This document shows positions 1-10,949 of a stretch of DNA of 64,000 nt, piece after piece. A model generated the notes under the pieces. That model was not told the origin of the DNA and did not search any database. It saw nothing but the letters and a program-made list of their open reading frames with translations. Location: NCBI RefSeq assembly GCF_000375585.1, contig NZ_AQWP01000001.1:558001-622000 (forward strand). The letters run 5' to 3'. How positions within the stretch are numbered: the stretch's first letter is position 1; each line of letters begins with the position of its first letter. The DNA comes from Sinorhizobium meliloti 4H41 (GTDB lineage Bacteria > Pseudomonadota > Alphaproteobacteria > Rhizobiales > Rhizobiaceae). The position numbers were made by a program, and so were the translations under genes.

Positions 1-1
1 G

Positions 2-751
2 GAGATGAACGGCGACAGCGAGCCGGATCGGCTTTTCCGCTTCGCCCGTGCCGACGGCAAGGGGCAGGCCGTTTCGATGAGCATTTCGCGGGATGGCGAG
101 CGGGCAGCCGTGGAGAACAGCCGATCGTCGGTCAAATCCGGAGTGGAGACCGTGACCGTTCTGGAGGCGCGCCGCTATCTCGGCCTTGCGCTCAACGAGA
201 ACGCTGCGTCGGTGACGAGCGCGATCGCGGGCGATAGCGGATGGGCCGAGGCATTGCAATCGAGCGCCGCGACGACGAAGCCCGAAGCCTGGAGCCAGGC
301 CGGCAAGACGCTCAATACGCTGAAGATCCAGATGCACCCGGTCGACCTCGGCATGGTGACGGCGACGCTGAGACTGAAGGACGACGAGCTGCAGGTCGAT
401 CTGAAGGTCGAAACCGGTGAGGCCTTCCGCCAGCTCAGCGACGACCAGAGCGAATTGGTGAAGGCCCTGCGGGCGCAAGGATTTGCGGTCGACCAGGTGA
501 ACATCGTCTTCAACGGCGGCGGAGATTCCGCAAATGGCGGCGGTGGCCAGTCCCAGTCTCAGTCTCAGTCTCAGTCTCAGGCTCAGTCACAGCTCGGCTA
601 CGAGGGCCGTGAGCGGGCAGGTGATGATGGCCAGGGGCGTCAGCCGCGGGATGGCGGCCGGGCGGCGGCGGAAAGGTGGGCGGGCAATGATGCTACGGAC
701 GATATGGTTGACGGTGCCGAGCGTTCTCGCTCTGGCCACGTCTACATGTAG
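2..751 (+). CDS. fliK: Flagellar hook-length control protein FliK, C-terminal part (5' truncated by window edge)
   Basis: The reading frame is open at the left edge, so only the C-terminal ~249 residues are present. FliK is secreted through the flagellar export apparatus; it measures the hook and triggers the switch to filament-type substrates. The diagnostic part is the Flg_hook-type domain at about residues 98-170 of the visible protein: a motif close to L-x-x-Q-M-H-P-x-D-L-G, followed by the alternating beta pattern and a terminal G-F-A-V-D-Q-V-N stretch. After it comes a Gly/Ser/Gln low-complexity tail made of S-Q repeats and a hydrophilic C terminus. The downstream transglycosylase gene starts inside the last 65 bases, which suggests translational coupling. 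In S. meliloti this gene was first called motD. The family call is firm; the N-terminal half cannot be seen. Confidence 0.88.
   Translation, partial: EMNGDSEPDRLFRFARADGKGQAVSMSISRDGERAAVENSRSSVKSGVETVTVLEARRYLGLALNENAASVTSAIAGDSGWAEALQSSAATTKPEAWSQAGKTLNTLKIQMHPVDLGMVTATLRLKDDELQVDLKVETGEAFRQLSDDQSELVKALRAQGFAVDQVNIVFNGGGDSANGGGGQSQSQSQSQSQAQSQLGYEGRERAGDDGQGRQPRDGGRAAAERWAGNDATDDMVDGAERSRSGHVYM
548..592 (+). repeat. Hexanucleotide tandem repeat (CAGTCT-type) inside fliK
   Basis: Nine CAG codons alternate with TCC, TCT (four times), GCT and TCA, giving a Gln-Ser run in the tail of FliK. The unit is 6 bp, so gain or loss of copies would change protein length without shifting the frame. Confidence 0.85.
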
Positions 752-1253
752 CGCCCTTGCGAGCGCAGGCGTCTGCGAACGCGAGATCGCGTCCGCGGCC
801 TCCAAATACGGCGTGCCGACCGGGATATTATATTCCGTCGGATTGACCGAGACGGGCCGCAAAGGGTCCCTACAGCCCTATGCGATGAACATCGAAGGCA
901 AGGCCTATTTCGGGGCAAGCGTCCAGGATGTTCTCACACGTTTCGGCGCGGCGCGTGCCGAGGGCGCCAAGCTCATCGATCTCGGCTGCATGCAGATCAA
1001 CTACCACTTTCACGGCGAGCATTTCAGCTCTCCCGAGGAGATGCTCGATCCGCGCAGGAATGTCGAATATGCCGCCCGCTTCCTGTCCAATCTGCGCGCC
1101 CGGCACGAGAGTTGGACGATGGCGGTCGCTCGCTATCACGCCGGTCCCAACAACGACCCGGCGCAGAAAAAATACGTCTGCCGCGTCATCGCAAACCTGG
1201 TCGCGACCGGCTATGGCAAGTGGACCCCGAACGCGCAGCAGTTTTGCCGATAG
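687..1253 (+). CDS. Secreted lytic transglycosylase (SLT domain), flagellar cluster
   Basis: Predicted periplasmic peptidoglycan lytic transglycosylase of 188 residues, likely opening the cell wall for rod/hook passage. A signal peptide (basic start, hydrophobic stretch, A-L-A-S-A cleavage region) covers about residues 1-27. The SLT core follows, with the catalytic glutamate in V-G-L-T-E-T-G, then G-C-M-Q-I-N, the R-N-x-x-Y-A-A-R-F-L helix and A-V-A-R-Y-H-A-G-P-N, all typical of EmtA/Slt-like enzymes. Start: ATG at 687, or the adjacent ATG at 690, after a GGTGGG-like ribosome site. An upstream in-frame start at 534 is rejected because it would bury the signal peptide. The gene overlaps the 3' end of fliK by 65 bases. 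Confidence 0.82.
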   Translation: MMLRTIWLTVPSVLALATSTCSALASAGVCEREIASAASKYGVPTGILYSVGLTETGRKGSLQPYAMNIEGKAYFGASVQDVLTRFGAARAEGAKLIDLGCMQINYHFHGEHFSSPEEMLDPRRNVEYAARFLSNLRARHESWTMAVARYHAGPNNDPAQKKYVCRVIANLVATGYGKWTPNAQQFCR

Positions 1254-1524
1254 CCGACTTACGGTTGCATTGCCGCAACCGCCGCCTCATTGTGGCGACA
1301 ATGCGGACAGATTGTGATCGCAAGCGATTTCAGCATATCGCGTTAACTTTTCAACATCATGTTAGTGGTAGGGTTAACGATCACCTACTAGATATAGGCC
1401 AAATCGGCACGGAATTCTTAATCAACTATTAAAATCCCCCATTAACTTCCTCTAGTTGTTCGCGACTCCCGGGATTCGTACCTCTGTCTCAATGTGGCAT
1501 CCATACTGATTCGGAGGCGGGCGA
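1254..1524 (+). promoter_or_regulatory. Upstream region of rem with two adjacent inverted repeats
   Basis: A non-coding 271-bp stretch ahead of rem. It holds GGTTGC(6)GCAACC at 1263-1280 and CATTGT(4)ACAATG at 1288-1303, then an AT-rich segment with two GTTAAC motifs. In S. meliloti rem transcription depends on VisN/VisR, so this is where their control should act, but I cannot assign a binding site or -35/-10 boxes with confidence. Confidence 0.4.
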
Positions 1525-2196
1525 ATGATCGTGGTGGTTGATGATAGAGCTCTTGTGAAGGACGGCTACGCGTCCCTGTTCGGCCGCGAGGGCATTCCCT
1601 CGACGGGCTTCGATCCGAGGGAGTTCGGCGAGTGGGTAAGCTCCGCCGCCGATTCCGATATCGACGCCGTCGAAGCCTTCCTGATCGGGCAGGGGGAGAG
1701 CACATTGACCCTGCCGCGCGTGATCCGGGATCGCTCCCGTGCGCCGGTCATCGCCATGAGCGACACGCCGTCGCTGGAAAACACGCTTGCGCTCTTCGAC
1801 TGCGGCGTCGACGACGTGGTCCGCAAGCCGGTGCATCCGAGGGAAATCCTCGCACGCGTCGCAGCGATCCGCCGGCGTTTGACGGCCATCGCCAACTTCA
1901 CGGATATCGGCCCCATCCGCGTTTTCGCCGACGGGCGCGATCCGGAGATCAATGGCGAAGTCTTCGCGCTTCCCCGTCGCGAACGGCGCATTCTCGAATA
2001 TCTCGTCGCCAACCGCGGGCGCCGGGTATCCAAATCGCAGATATTCAACGCGATTTACGGCATCTTCGACGAGGACGTCGAAGAGAATGTCGTCGAAAGC
2101 CACATCAGCAAGCTGCGCAAGAAACTGCGCAAGAAGCTCGGCTTCGACCCGATCGATTCGAAGCGTTTCCTTGGCTACTGCATCGACTGGAATTGA
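1525..2196 (+). CDS. rem: Rem, OmpR-type transcriptional activator of flagellar genes
   Basis: Orphan response-regulator-like activator of 223 residues. In S. meliloti Rem sits below VisNR and turns on flagellar and motility genes during exponential growth. The N-terminal receiver-like domain (about 1-115) keeps the acidic pair D-D at 6-7 and the conserved lysine in V-R-K-P-V-H-P, but I see no aspartate in the usual acceptor position near residue 50; that segment reads S-D-I-D-A-V-E-A-F. The C-terminal winged helix (about 125-222) has [10 protein letters not shown] and [13 protein letters not shown], typical of OmpR/PhoB DNA-binding domains. It is a single gene with its own leader, 91 bp before flgE. 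Its position inside the flagellar cluster supports the name. Confidence 0.93.
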   Translation: MIVVVDDRALVKDGYASLFGREGIPSTGFDPREFGEWVSSAADSDIDAVEAFLIGQGESTLTLPRVIRDRSRAPVIAMSDTPSLENTLALFDCGVDDVVRKPVHPREILARVAAIRRRLTAIANFTDIGPIRVFADGRDPEINGEVFALPRRERRILEYLVANRGRRVSKSQIFNAIYGIFDEDVEENVVESHISKLRKKLRKKLGFDPIDSKRFLGYCIDWN

Positions 2197-2287
2197 GCGC
2201 AGAAACGGCAGGGCGAGAACAGCTCAAGACAGGTTCACGCAAGGCCCGGTCTCTAGTGTCGCCGCAACAAGGAAATGAGGATCCGAT

Positions 2288-3505
2288 ATGAGTCTCTACG
2301 GTACCATGAGAACGGGCGTGTCCGGCATGAACGCCCAGTCCAACCGGCTCAGCACAGTCGCCGAGAACATCGCGAATGCCAACACGACCGGCTACAAGCG
2401 CGCATCGACGGAATTCTCATCGATGATCCTGCCGTCGGGCAACGGATCCTATAATTCAGGCGGCGTACGGACGGAGGTGCGCTACAGCATCTCGCAGCAG
2501 GGCGCGACGACCTTCACCACCTCGGCCAGCGACCTGGCGATCGACGGCGGCGGCTTCTTCATCGTCGAAGGCGCCAACGGCCAGGAATATCTGACCCGCG
2601 CCGGCTCCTTCGTTCCGGACAGTCAAGGCAATCTGGTCAATGCCGCCGGCTTCACGCTGATGGGCTACGAATACGAGGCCGGCGTCGACCCGACCGTCGT
2701 CGTCAACGGATTCGATGGCCTGACCAAGGTCAATCTCGCTTCGGATGGGCTCATCGCGGCCGGTTCGACCAAGGGTTCCATGGGCGCGAACCTGCCCTCG
2801 GGCGCGGCAAACGGGGATGTCTCCACCACCTCGCTCGTCGTCTATGACAGCCAGGGCAATACGCGAATTCTGGATTTCAACTACACGAAAACCGACGATA
2901 ATGAGTGGACATTGAATATAGTCGATCGCGTAAGCAATGAACCGCTTACGGTGCCACCGGCAACACTTGTTTTCGACGCAGCAGGCGCTCTGACAACCGC
3001 GGCGACGGTTACTCTCGATGGCTCGCTTATCAGCCCGATCGACGGCACCGGTGCAGTGCTCAATGACATAACAATCGATTTCTCCAAAACCACCCAGCTC
3101 GGCTACGCCTTCAGTGCCGACGGGGGCGACATCGACGGCAACGCGCCGAGCAAGGTCGCCGGCTACCAGATCGACTCCGACGGCATCGTCTATGTCAAAT
3201 ACGAGAACGGCAAGCTCGATCCGCGCTATCGCATCGCGCTCGCCAATGTCCAGAGCCCGGACAAGCTGAGGCCGGAATCCGGTAACGTCTATTCGCAGGG
3301 CGTCGACTCCGGCGTCATCATCACCGGCTTCGCCGGCTCGGGCGATTTCGGCGAGATCCTCTCCGGCGCGCTCGAAAGCTCGAATGTCGACATCGCCGAG
3401 GAACTGACGGCGATGATCGAGTCGCAGCGCAACTACACGGCAAACTCCAAGGTCTTCCAGACCGGTTCGGAACTGCTCGAAGTTCTCGTCAATCTGAAGC
3501 GGTAA
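2288..3505 (+). CDS. flgE: Flagellar hook protein FlgE
   Basis: Structural subunit of the flagellar hook, 405 residues, exported through the flagellar type III apparatus. The N terminus M-S-L-Y-G-T-M-R-T-G-V-S-G-M and the rod-type motif A-E-N-I-A-N-A-N-T-T-G-Y-K-R are the classic flg_bb_rod signature. The middle carries the FlaE/FlgE variable domains. The C terminus ends with S-N-V-D-I-A-E-E-L-T-A-M-I-E-S-Q-R-N-Y-T-A-N-S-K, the coiled-coil polymerisation segment. AAGGAAATGAGGAT precedes the ATG. It is the first gene of a run flgE-flgK-flgL-flaF-flbT-flgD-fliQ with short gaps, which suggests co-transcription under Rem. Confidence 0.96.
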   Translation: MSLYGTMRTGVSGMNAQSNRLSTVAENIANANTTGYKRASTEFSSMILPSGNGSYNSGGVRTEVRYSISQQGATTFTTSASDLAIDGGGFFIVEGANGQEYLTRAGSFVPDSQGNLVNAAGFTLMGYEYEAGVDPTVVVNGFDGLTKVNLASDGLIAAGSTKGSMGANLPSGAANGDVSTTSLVVYDSQGNTRILDFNYTKTDDNEWTLNIVDRVSNEPLTVPPATLVFDAAGALTTAATVTLDGSLISPIDGTGAVLNDITIDFSKTTQLGYAFSADGGDIDGNAPSKVAGYQIDSDGIVYVKYENGKLDPRYRIALANVQSPDKLRPESGNVYSQGVDSGVIITGFAGSGDFGEILSGALESSNVDIAEELTAMIESQRNYTANSKVFQTGSELLEVLVNLKR

Positions 3506-3590
3506 TTCCAACTTCGAAACTACGCACTTCCGGACGTAAGGCCCATTACGGGCTCTTCCCGGGAGTGCACTGAGAAAAACGGTCCCCGGC

Positions 3591-5009
3591 ATGTCGCTGT
3601 CTTCTGCAATCGCCATCGCGCAATCCGCGTTCAGCACCACGGCGCAACAAACCGCCACGGTCTCGAAGAACATCGCCAATTCCGGCAATGCGGACTACTC
3701 GCGCCGCATGGCGATGCTCGGGACCACCCCGGGCGGCGCCCAGATCGTTTCGATCTATCGGGCGCAGAACGAGGCGCTCCTCAAGCAGAACCTGATCGGC
3801 ATCTCGCAGTCCTCCGCGCAGAGCAGTCTCCTGTCCGGGCTGGAGATCATGAAATCGGCGCTCGGCGGCAACGACTACGAGTCGTCGCCCTCCACCTATC
3901 TCTCGGCCTTCCGCAACAGCCTGCAGACTTTCGCGTCGACGCCCGGCAATGCGACGATCGCCGCCACGGTGGTGTCGGATGCATCGGACCTTGCCAACTC
4001 GATCAGCAAGACGTCGGCAGCCGTTCAGGACCTTCGTCTCGACTCGGACAAGAAAATCGCCGAGGAGGTCGCCAATCTGAACCGCCTTCTCGCGCAGTTC
4101 GAGACGGCGAACAACGCCGTCAAGCAGGCGACCGCTGCAGGCACAGACGCGACCGCTGCGCTCGACGATCGCGACAGGACCCTGAAGCAGATATCGGACC
4201 TTGTCGGCATTTCCACCGTCACGCGGGCGAACAACGATACCGTCATCTACACCTCGGGCGGCACCGTTCTCTTCGAGACGCTTCCGAGAGAGGTCACGTT
4301 TGCGCCGAAGAGTGCTTACGATGCCACTGTCACCGGCAACGGCATATTCATCGACGGCGTGCCGCTCGCTGCCGGCAGCGGCGCTGATACCAGTGCCCAG
4401 GGCAAGCTTGCGGGCCTGCTTCAGCTGCGCGACGACATCGCTCCGAAGTTTCAAGCGCAGCTCGACGAGATGGCGCGCGGCCTCGTCACGCTGTTCCAGG
4501 AAGGCGGCTTGCCGGGGCTCTTCACCTGGTCGGGCGGAAGCGTACCGGTTGCGGGCGCCGTCCAGCCGGGGATCGCCGCGAGCCTTTCGGTCAATCCCGC
4601 AGCGAAGGCCAATCCCTTCCTCCTGCGCGACGGCGGCTTCAACGGGGTCGTTTCGAACGCGGATGGCAATGCCGGTTTTACGGACCTGCTCGACGGATTC
4701 ATCACCGCTCTGGACGGCGACATGGCGTTCGATGGTGCGACCGGGCTCGACGCCACGAGCTCGATCATGGAATTCGCCGCGTCTTCCGTCGGCTGGTTCG
4801 AGCAGATACGCAGCGGCGCCGCCACGGCCGATGACAACAAGGCGGCGCTGCTGGCGCGCACGCAGGAGGCGCTCGGCAGCGTGACCGGGGTGAGCATCGA
4901 CGAGGAACTGTCGCTGCTTCTCGATCTGGAACAGTCCTACAAGGCCTCGGCCAAGTTGATCAGCACCGTCGACGCCATGATGGCGTCGCTTCTCGAAGCC
5001 GTGAGGTAA
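3591..5009 (+). CDS. flgK: Flagellar hook-filament junction protein 1 (HAP1) FlgK
   Basis: Hook-associated protein 1, 472 residues, which joins hook and filament together with FlgL. The N-terminal segment has the conserved K-N-I-A-N-S-G-N-A-D-Y-S-R-R motif, followed by the long helical region with A-L-L-K-Q-N-L. The C-terminal helix contains G-V-S-I-D-E-E-L-S-L-L-L-D-L-E-Q-S-Y-K-A-S-A-K, typical of FlgK. It is shorter than the ~550-residue enterobacterial protein, as in other rhizobia, because the central surface domain is reduced. It lies 85 bp after flgE and only 2 bp before flgL, so the HAP genes are almost certainly co-translated. Confidence 0.94.
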   Translation: MSLSSAIAIAQSAFSTTAQQTATVSKNIANSGNADYSRRMAMLGTTPGGAQIVSIYRAQNEALLKQNLIGISQSSAQSSLLSGLEIMKSALGGNDYESSPSTYLSAFRNSLQTFASTPGNATIAATVVSDASDLANSISKTSAAVQDLRLDSDKKIAEEVANLNRLLAQFETANNAVKQATAAGTDATAALDDRDRTLKQISDLVGISTVTRANNDTVIYTSGGTVLFETLPREVTFAPKSAYDATVTGNGIFIDGVPLAAGSGADTSAQGKLAGLLQLRDDIAPKFQAQLDEMARGLVTLFQEGGLPGLFTWSGGSVPVAGAVQPGIAASLSVNPAAKANPFLLRDGGFNGVVSNADGNAGFTDLLDGFITALDGDMAFDGATGLDATSSIMEFAASSVGWFEQIRSGAATADDNKAALLARTQEALGSVTGVSIDEELSLLLDLEQSYKASAKLISTVDAMMASLLEAVR

Positions 5010-5011
5010 TC

Positions 5012-6052
5012 ATGAAGACGTCCTTCGTTTCGAACCTGGCCGTTCAGAACGCCATGCGGCTGACCATCCAACAGGGGCAGGCGGAACTTCTGAAGCTGCA
5101 GACCGAGGTGACGACCGGGCGCCATGCGGATGTGGGGCTGGCGCTCGGTTCCTCGGCGGCGCGCTCGGTAAGCCTGCAGCGCGAGCTGGCGCGGCTCGAT
5201 ACGCTCGTCGATACCAATTCCGTCGTCACCCAGCGGCTTGCCGCTTCGCAATCCGCTCTCGCCACGATGGCCGAAGCGGCGCAGCAGGTGCGCAACACCC
5301 TCGTCACCTTCAAGGGCAATGATGCCGCCGATCAGCTCGCGATCCAGAAGACCGAAATACAGAGTGCCATGTCGGCCTTCTCTTCGGCGGCGAACCTGTC
5401 CTTCAACGGCGAATTTCTCTTTGCCGGCATCAACACCGACGTGAGGCCCTTCGAGGATTATGGCGCTGCGGCGAAGTCGACCTTCGACACCGCGCTCGCC
5501 ACCTACATGTCGGCGAAGGGCATTGCTTCCATGCGCGATTTCACGAAGGCCGATATGGAGGACTTCATCACCAACACGCTCGAACCGCTTTATGCAGGTT
5601 CGCAATGGGCCACGGATTGGTCCAAGGCCTCGAGCCAGAACATGACGAGCCGCATCAGCACGACGGAAGTGGTGCAGAGCTCCACGAATGCGACGACGGA
5701 AGGCTTCCGGAAATTCGCTCTCGCCAGCGTCATCGCCCTGGAACTGATGGACGAAAATGTCAGCTCCGAAGTCCGGGCCTATATCGGTGAGACCGCGCTC
5801 GGCTATGTCGAGCAGGCCAATACGCAGATCACGGCGGAGCGCAGCACTCTCGGTATTTCCGAAGCGCGCGTGAAAAAGGCGAATACCTCCCTCCAGGCCC
5901 AGATCAAGCTGATCAACACACATATTACCGATCTCGAAGGCGTCGACACCTACGCGGCTTCGACGCGGATGAACACGCTGCTGACGCAGGTAGAGACCTC
6001 CTACACACTGACGGCGCGGATCCAGCGGTTGAGTTTGATAGACTTCCTCTAA
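5012..6052 (+). CDS. flgL: Flagellar hook-filament junction protein 3 (HAP3) FlgL
   Basis: Hook-associated protein 3, 346 residues, flagellin-like. It begins M-K-T-S-F-V-S-N-L-A-V-Q-N-A-M-R and carries the flagellin N-terminal-type helices (Q-T-E-V-T-T-G-R-H-A-D-V-G-L-A-L-G). The middle contains L-S-F-N-G-E-F-L-F-A-G-I-N-T, the counterpart of the flagellin motif F-N-G-x-x-L-F-A-G. The C-terminal helix has I-T-D-L-E-G-V-D-T-Y-A-A-S-T-R. It follows flgK after 2 bases. Gene order and the paired flagellin-like ends make the assignment secure. Confidence 0.93.
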   Translation: MKTSFVSNLAVQNAMRLTIQQGQAELLKLQTEVTTGRHADVGLALGSSAARSVSLQRELARLDTLVDTNSVVTQRLAASQSALATMAEAAQQVRNTLVTFKGNDAADQLAIQKTEIQSAMSAFSSAANLSFNGEFLFAGINTDVRPFEDYGAAAKSTFDTALATYMSAKGIASMRDFTKADMEDFITNTLEPLYAGSQWATDWSKASSQNMTSRISTTEVVQSSTNATTEGFRKFALASVIALELMDENVSSEVRAYIGETALGYVEQANTQITAERSTLGISEARVKKANTSLQAQIKLINTHITDLEGVDTYAASTRMNTLLTQVETSYTLTARIQRLSLIDFL

Positions 6053-6055
6053 TGA

Positions 6056-7290
<1,235 letters not shown>

Positions 7291-7296
7291 GTTCCC

Positions 7297-7563
7297 ATGA
7301 ATGAGGCAGATGCCCTCGACATCGTACAGGCGGCGATCTGGACAGTGATCGTGGCCTCGGGTCCTGCCGTTCTCGCCGCAATGGTGGTCGGCGTCGGCAT
7401 CGCCTTCCTCCAGGCCCTGACCCAGGTTCAGGAGATGACGCTGACATTCGTGCCGAAGATCCTCGCGGTGATGGTCACCGCCGCCATCTCCGCGCCCTTC
7501 GTCGGCGCGCAGATTTCGATCTTCACAGATATCGTGTTCTCGCGAATACAGAGCGGGTTTTAG
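7297..7563 (+). CDS. fliQ: Flagellar export gate protein FliQ
   Basis: 88-residue inner-membrane component of the flagellar type III export gate. It has two hydrophobic helices (about 12-40 and 48-78), and the sequence V-A-S-G-P-A-V-L-A-A-M-V-V-G followed by F-L-Q-A-L-T-Q-V-Q-E-M-T-L-T-F-V-P-K matches the FliQ signature. It follows flgD after 6 bp. The next export gene, flhA, comes after a 149-bp gap and may have its own promoter. Confidence 0.95.
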   Translation: MNEADALDIVQAAIWTVIVASGPAVLAAMVVGVGIAFLQALTQVQEMTLTFVPKILAVMVTAAISAPFVGAQISIFTDIVFSRIQSGF

Positions 7564-7712
7564 CGCGGGGAGCGGCGAAATACCCCGCTCTGCCCTGCCG
7601 GGCATTTCCCCCGCATACCACCTTCGCGCAAGCTTGGCCCTCTAGGACTCTGCCATACCCTTGGGCAGATCTTACGATCGCTGCCCGCCTCTCATGAAGA
7701 GACGGAAGAGAC

Positions 7713-9800
7713 ATGGCACAACAGGCGACGCTGACAATCCCGAAACTTGCACCCAAGAGCCGGGACATCGGCTTTGCGCTCGGGATCGTGATGATCCTGT
7801 CGATCCTGTTCCTGCCCATTCCCCCCTTCCTGATCGATCTCGGGCTTGCCTTCTCCATCTCGTTCTCGGTGCTGATCCTGATGGTCGCACTCTGGATCCA
7901 GCGGCCGCTCGATTTCTCGTCTTTCCCGACGATTCTGCTGATCTCGACCATGATCCGTCTGGCGCTGAACATCGCCACCACGCGCGTCATCCTTTCCCAC
8001 GGGCATGAGGGCCATGGCGCCGCCGGCGGGGTCATCTCCGGTTTCGCCAGCCTCGTCATGTCCGGGGACTTCGTGATCGGTCTCATCGTCTTCCTCATCC
8101 TGATCACGGTGAACTTCATCGTCATCACCAAGGGTGCCACGCGTATCGCCGAGGTCGGCGCCCGCTTCACCCTCGATGCGATTCCCGGCAAGCAGATGTC
8201 GATCGATGCCGACCTCTCGGCCGGCCTGATCGACGAGAAGGAAGCGCAGCGCCGCCGCCGCGAGCTGGAGGAGGAGAGCTCCTTCTTCGGCGCCATGGAC
8301 GGTGCATCCAAGTTCGTGCGCGGCGATGCGATCGCCGGCCTGATCATCACCGCGATCAACGTCTTCGGCGGCATCATTATCGGCTACCTGCGCCATGACA
8401 TGGAGGTCGGCGAAGCGGCCGACGTATTCGTCAAGCTTTCCGTCGGCGACGGTCTCGTCTCCCAGATCCCGGCACTGATCGTTTCGCTCGCCGCCGGCCT
8501 GCTCGTCTCGCGCGGCGGCACCGCCGGTTCCACCGACCAGGCGGTCGTCGGACAGCTCAGCGGTTATCCCCGGGCGCTGATGGTCGCCTCCGGGCTGATC
8601 GTCCTGCTCTCCGTCACGCCCGGCCTGCCTTTCCTCCCCTTCGCGGCGCTTGGCGGCGGCATGGCTTTCCTCAGCTGGTTCATTCCGAAGCAGATCGAGG
8701 CCGAGAAGGCGGCAAAGCGGGACGAGGAGGCGGCGAAGGCGCAGCAGAGCAAGGAAAGCGACAAGGATTCGGTCAAATCGGTGCTGAAGACCGCGGAGAT
8801 CGAGCTGCTGCTCGGCAAGCAGGTCTCCACCAGGCTGCTGGGCGCCCACCAGGAGCTTGCCTTCCGCGTCGGCAAGATGCGCCGGAAGTTCGCCCTCCAA
8901 TACGGCCTCGTCGTTCCGGAGATCAAGGTGTCCGACGACATCACCATTCCCGACAAGGCCTATCATGTCCGCATCCACGGCACCACGATCGCCTCAAACA
9001 CGGTCCGCGTGGGCGAAGTGCTGGTGGTTACCGGCGGCGGGCGGCGGCCGAGCGTGCCCGGCGACGACATACGGGAACCGGCTTTCGGCATGCCGGCGGT
9101 ATCGATCCTCGAGACGTTCACGGAAGACCTGAAGCGCGAGGGCTTCCACCCGATCGACAACGTGTCGGTGGTGCTGACGCATTTGAGCGAAGTGATCCGC
9201 AACAACCTGCCGCAGCTTCTCTCCTACAAGGACGTGAAGGTGCTGATCGAACGGCTCGATCCGGAATACCGCAAGCTCGCGGACGAGATTTGTACCTCGC
9301 ACATGTCTTATTCCGGCCTGCAGGCGGTGTTGAAACTGCTGCTCGCCGAACGCGTCTCGATCCGCAATCTGCATCTGATTCTCGAAGCCGTGGCGGAGCT
9401 GGCCCCGCACGTGCGCAAGACCGAGCAGATCGTCGAACACGTGCGGGTGCGCATGTCGCAGCAGCTCTGCGGCGACCTCGCCGACAACGGCGTGCTGCGC
9501 GTGCTGAGGCTCGGCAACAAGTGGGACATGGTCTTCCACCAGGCGCTGAAGCGCGACGCCAAGGGTGAGATCGTCGAGTTCGATATCGATCCGCGCCATC
9601 TCGAGGAATTCAGCGAGCAGGCGACGAAGGTAATCCGTGAACATCTCGATCGCGGCATGCCCTTCGTACTGGTAAGTTCGCCCGAATCCCGGTCTTATGT
9701 GCGCATGATCATCGAACGCCTCTTCGCCACATTGCCCGTGCTCTCGCATGTCGAGCTCGCCAAGGGACTCGAGATCAAGATCATCGGCTCGATTTCATGA
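7713..9800 (+). CDS. flhA: Flagellar biosynthesis protein FlhA, export gate
   Basis: 695-residue FlhA, the large integral membrane subunit of the flagellar secretion apparatus that docks substrates and chaperones. The N-terminal half (about 20-330) is strongly hydrophobic with about eight helices and includes the FHIPEP signature region [10 protein letters not shown]. It also has the charged cytoplasmic loop with [13 protein letters not shown]. The C-terminal half (about 350-695) is the soluble domain, with [18 protein letters not shown] and V-L-R-L-G-N-K-W. The length is normal. The stop overlaps the fliR start by 4 bases (ATGA). Confidence 0.97.
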   Translation: MAQQATLTIPKLAPKSRDIGFALGIVMILSILFLPIPPFLIDLGLAFSISFSVLILMVALWIQRPLDFSSFPTILLISTMIRLALNIATTRVILSHGHEGHGAAGGVISGFASLVMSGDFVIGLIVFLILITVNFIVITKGATRIAEVGARFTLDAIPGKQMSIDADLSAGLIDEKEAQRRRRELEEESSFFGAMDGASKFVRGDAIAGLIITAINVFGGIIIGYLRHDMEVGEAADVFVKLSVGDGLVSQIPALIVSLAAGLLVSRGGTAGSTDQAVVGQLSGYPRALMVASGLIVLLSVTPGLPFLPFAALGGGMAFLSWFIPKQIEAEKAAKRDEEAAKAQQSKESDKDSVKSVLKTAEIELLLGKQVSTRLLGAHQELAFRVGKMRRKFALQYGLVVPEIKVSDDITIPDKAYHVRIHGTTIASNTVRVGEVLVVTGGGRRPSVPGDDIREPAFGMPAVSILETFTEDLKREGFHPIDNVSVVLTHLSEVIRNNLPQLLSYKDVKVLIERLDPEYRKLADEICTSHMSYSGLQAVLKLLLAERVSIRNLHLILEAVAELAPHVRKTEQIVEHVRVRMSQQLCGDLADNGVLRVLRLGNKWDMVFHQALKRDAKGEIVEFDIDPRHLEEFSEQATKVIREHLDRGMPFVLVSSPESRSYVRMIIERLFATLPVLSHVELAKGLEIKIIGSIS

Positions 9801-10549
9801 TCACCGACCCCGAGGGCACGGTCCTGGCGCTGTTTGCGGCCTTCTGCCGGATCGGGGGCTGCGTCATGATCATGCCGGGATTCTCGACGGCGCGCGTCCC
9901 CATGCAGATACGGCTGTTCATCGCGGTGGCGCTCTCCATGGCCATCCTGCCGATCATGTGGACGGATATCTATCCGCAGGTGACGGGCAAAGGTCACAAT
10001 TATCTCTATCTCGTCGCGACCGAGACCGCCATTGGCGCCGTGATCGGGCTCGTCGCGCGCTATTATGTGCTCGGGCTGCAGTTTGCCGGCACCGCAATGA
10101 CCATGCTGATGGGGTTCAGCCCGCCGCCGACGTCGGATGTGCTGGAGGATACGGCGGAGAACCAGCTCACCAGCATGATCGGTTTTGCCGGGCTGATGAT
10201 TCTCTTCATGCTGGATTTCCACCACGTGATTTTCGAGGCGATCGCGCAGTCCTACCGGGTGATGCCGATCGGCGCCGGCTTCGATCCGCAGGGTACGCTG
10301 ATCACGCTCACCAATTCGCTCGGTCAGACCTTCATGATCATGCTCCGGCTCGCCAGCCCCTTCGTGATCTACGGCCTGCTGTTCAACGTGGCGATCGGCA
10401 TGGTCAACAAGCTGGCGCCGCAGATCCCGGTCTACTTCATTTCCCAGCCCTACCTCATCATGGGCGGCCTGTTCCTTCTCTATCTCGGCATCGCCGCGAT
10501 GCTGCGTCTGTTCGCCGACGGCTTCGCGCCCGTCATGCAGGGTGGCTAG
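9797..10549 (+). CDS. fliR: Flagellar export gate protein FliR
   Basis: 250-residue polytopic membrane protein of the export gate (FliP/FliQ/FliR complex). About six hydrophobic segments are visible. Family motifs include [14 protein letters not shown] near the start and [11 protein letters not shown] at about 94-104. The start overlaps the flhA stop by 4 bases. The downstream FliJ-like gene begins 4 bases after the stop. Confidence 0.94.
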   Translation: MITDPEGTVLALFAAFCRIGGCVMIMPGFSTARVPMQIRLFIAVALSMAILPIMWTDIYPQVTGKGHNYLYLVATETAIGAVIGLVARYYVLGLQFAGTAMTMLMGFSPPPTSDVLEDTAENQLTSMIGFAGLMILFMLDFHHVIFEAIAQSYRVMPIGAGFDPQGTLITLTNSLGQTFMIMLRLASPFVIYGLLFNVAIGMVNKLAPQIPVYFISQPYLIMGGLFLLYLGIAAMLRLFADGFAPVMQGG

Positions 10550-10553
10550 CTCG

Positions 10554-10949
10554 ATGAAGGCGCGGTCGGAAAAGCTGAAACGCCTGGTCGCCGTCCAGCG
10601 GCATCTGGAGCGGATGGCCGAAAGCGAAGTGGCCGAGACCGCCCGGCAGCGGACCGAACTTGCCGGAACGATCGACGTCGTGGTCGACGCCATGGGGTCG
10701 GCCCATCCGATGCATCGCGTGTTTTCAGGTCACTATGCCTCCCAACTCGGACGCCTCGTGCAGAAGGACCAGATGCTGCTCGGAATCCAGCAGGTCCATG
10801 AAGCCCGCATGATGAAGGAACGCGCCAAGGGCGACCGGCTCGAGGAACACATGAAGGACGCCCGGCTGTCGGAGGACCGCGAGGCCGCCGACAATTCGAT
10901 CCTCGACCTGATCGACCAGCACGTCTCGGGCGGCGCCAGCCTCCGGTAA
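10554..10949 (+). CDS. FliJ-like coiled-coil protein of the flagellar cluster (uncharacterised)
   Basis: 131-residue, highly charged, helical protein without a signal peptide or membrane segment. Heptad-like stretches (K-L-K-R-L-V-A-V-Q-R-H-L-E-R-M-A-E and the long E/K/R-rich region at 75-110) predict a coiled coil. This fits a FliJ-type export chaperone or ATPase-stalk protein, but no diagnostic FliJ motif is conclusive. Start: ATG at 10554 with AGGGTGG upstream; an in-frame GTG at 10542 overlaps the fliR end and is an alternative. Its location directly behind fliR supports a flagellar export role by inference only. Confidence 0.7.
   Translation: MKARSEKLKRLVAVQRHLERMAESEVAETARQRTELAGTIDVVVDAMGSAHPMHRVFSGHYASQLGRLVQKDQMLLGIQQVHEARMMKERAKGDRLEEHMKDARLSEDREAADNSILDLIDQHVSGGASLR

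Noticed and set aside
548-592. CRISPR-like short repeats
   Set aside because: They are contiguous hexamers encoding Gln-Ser in fliK, with no spacers.
7564-7712. A terminator between fliQ and flhA
   Set aside because: GCGGGG/CCCCGC could pair, but the stem is short and has no T run; not strong enough to list.
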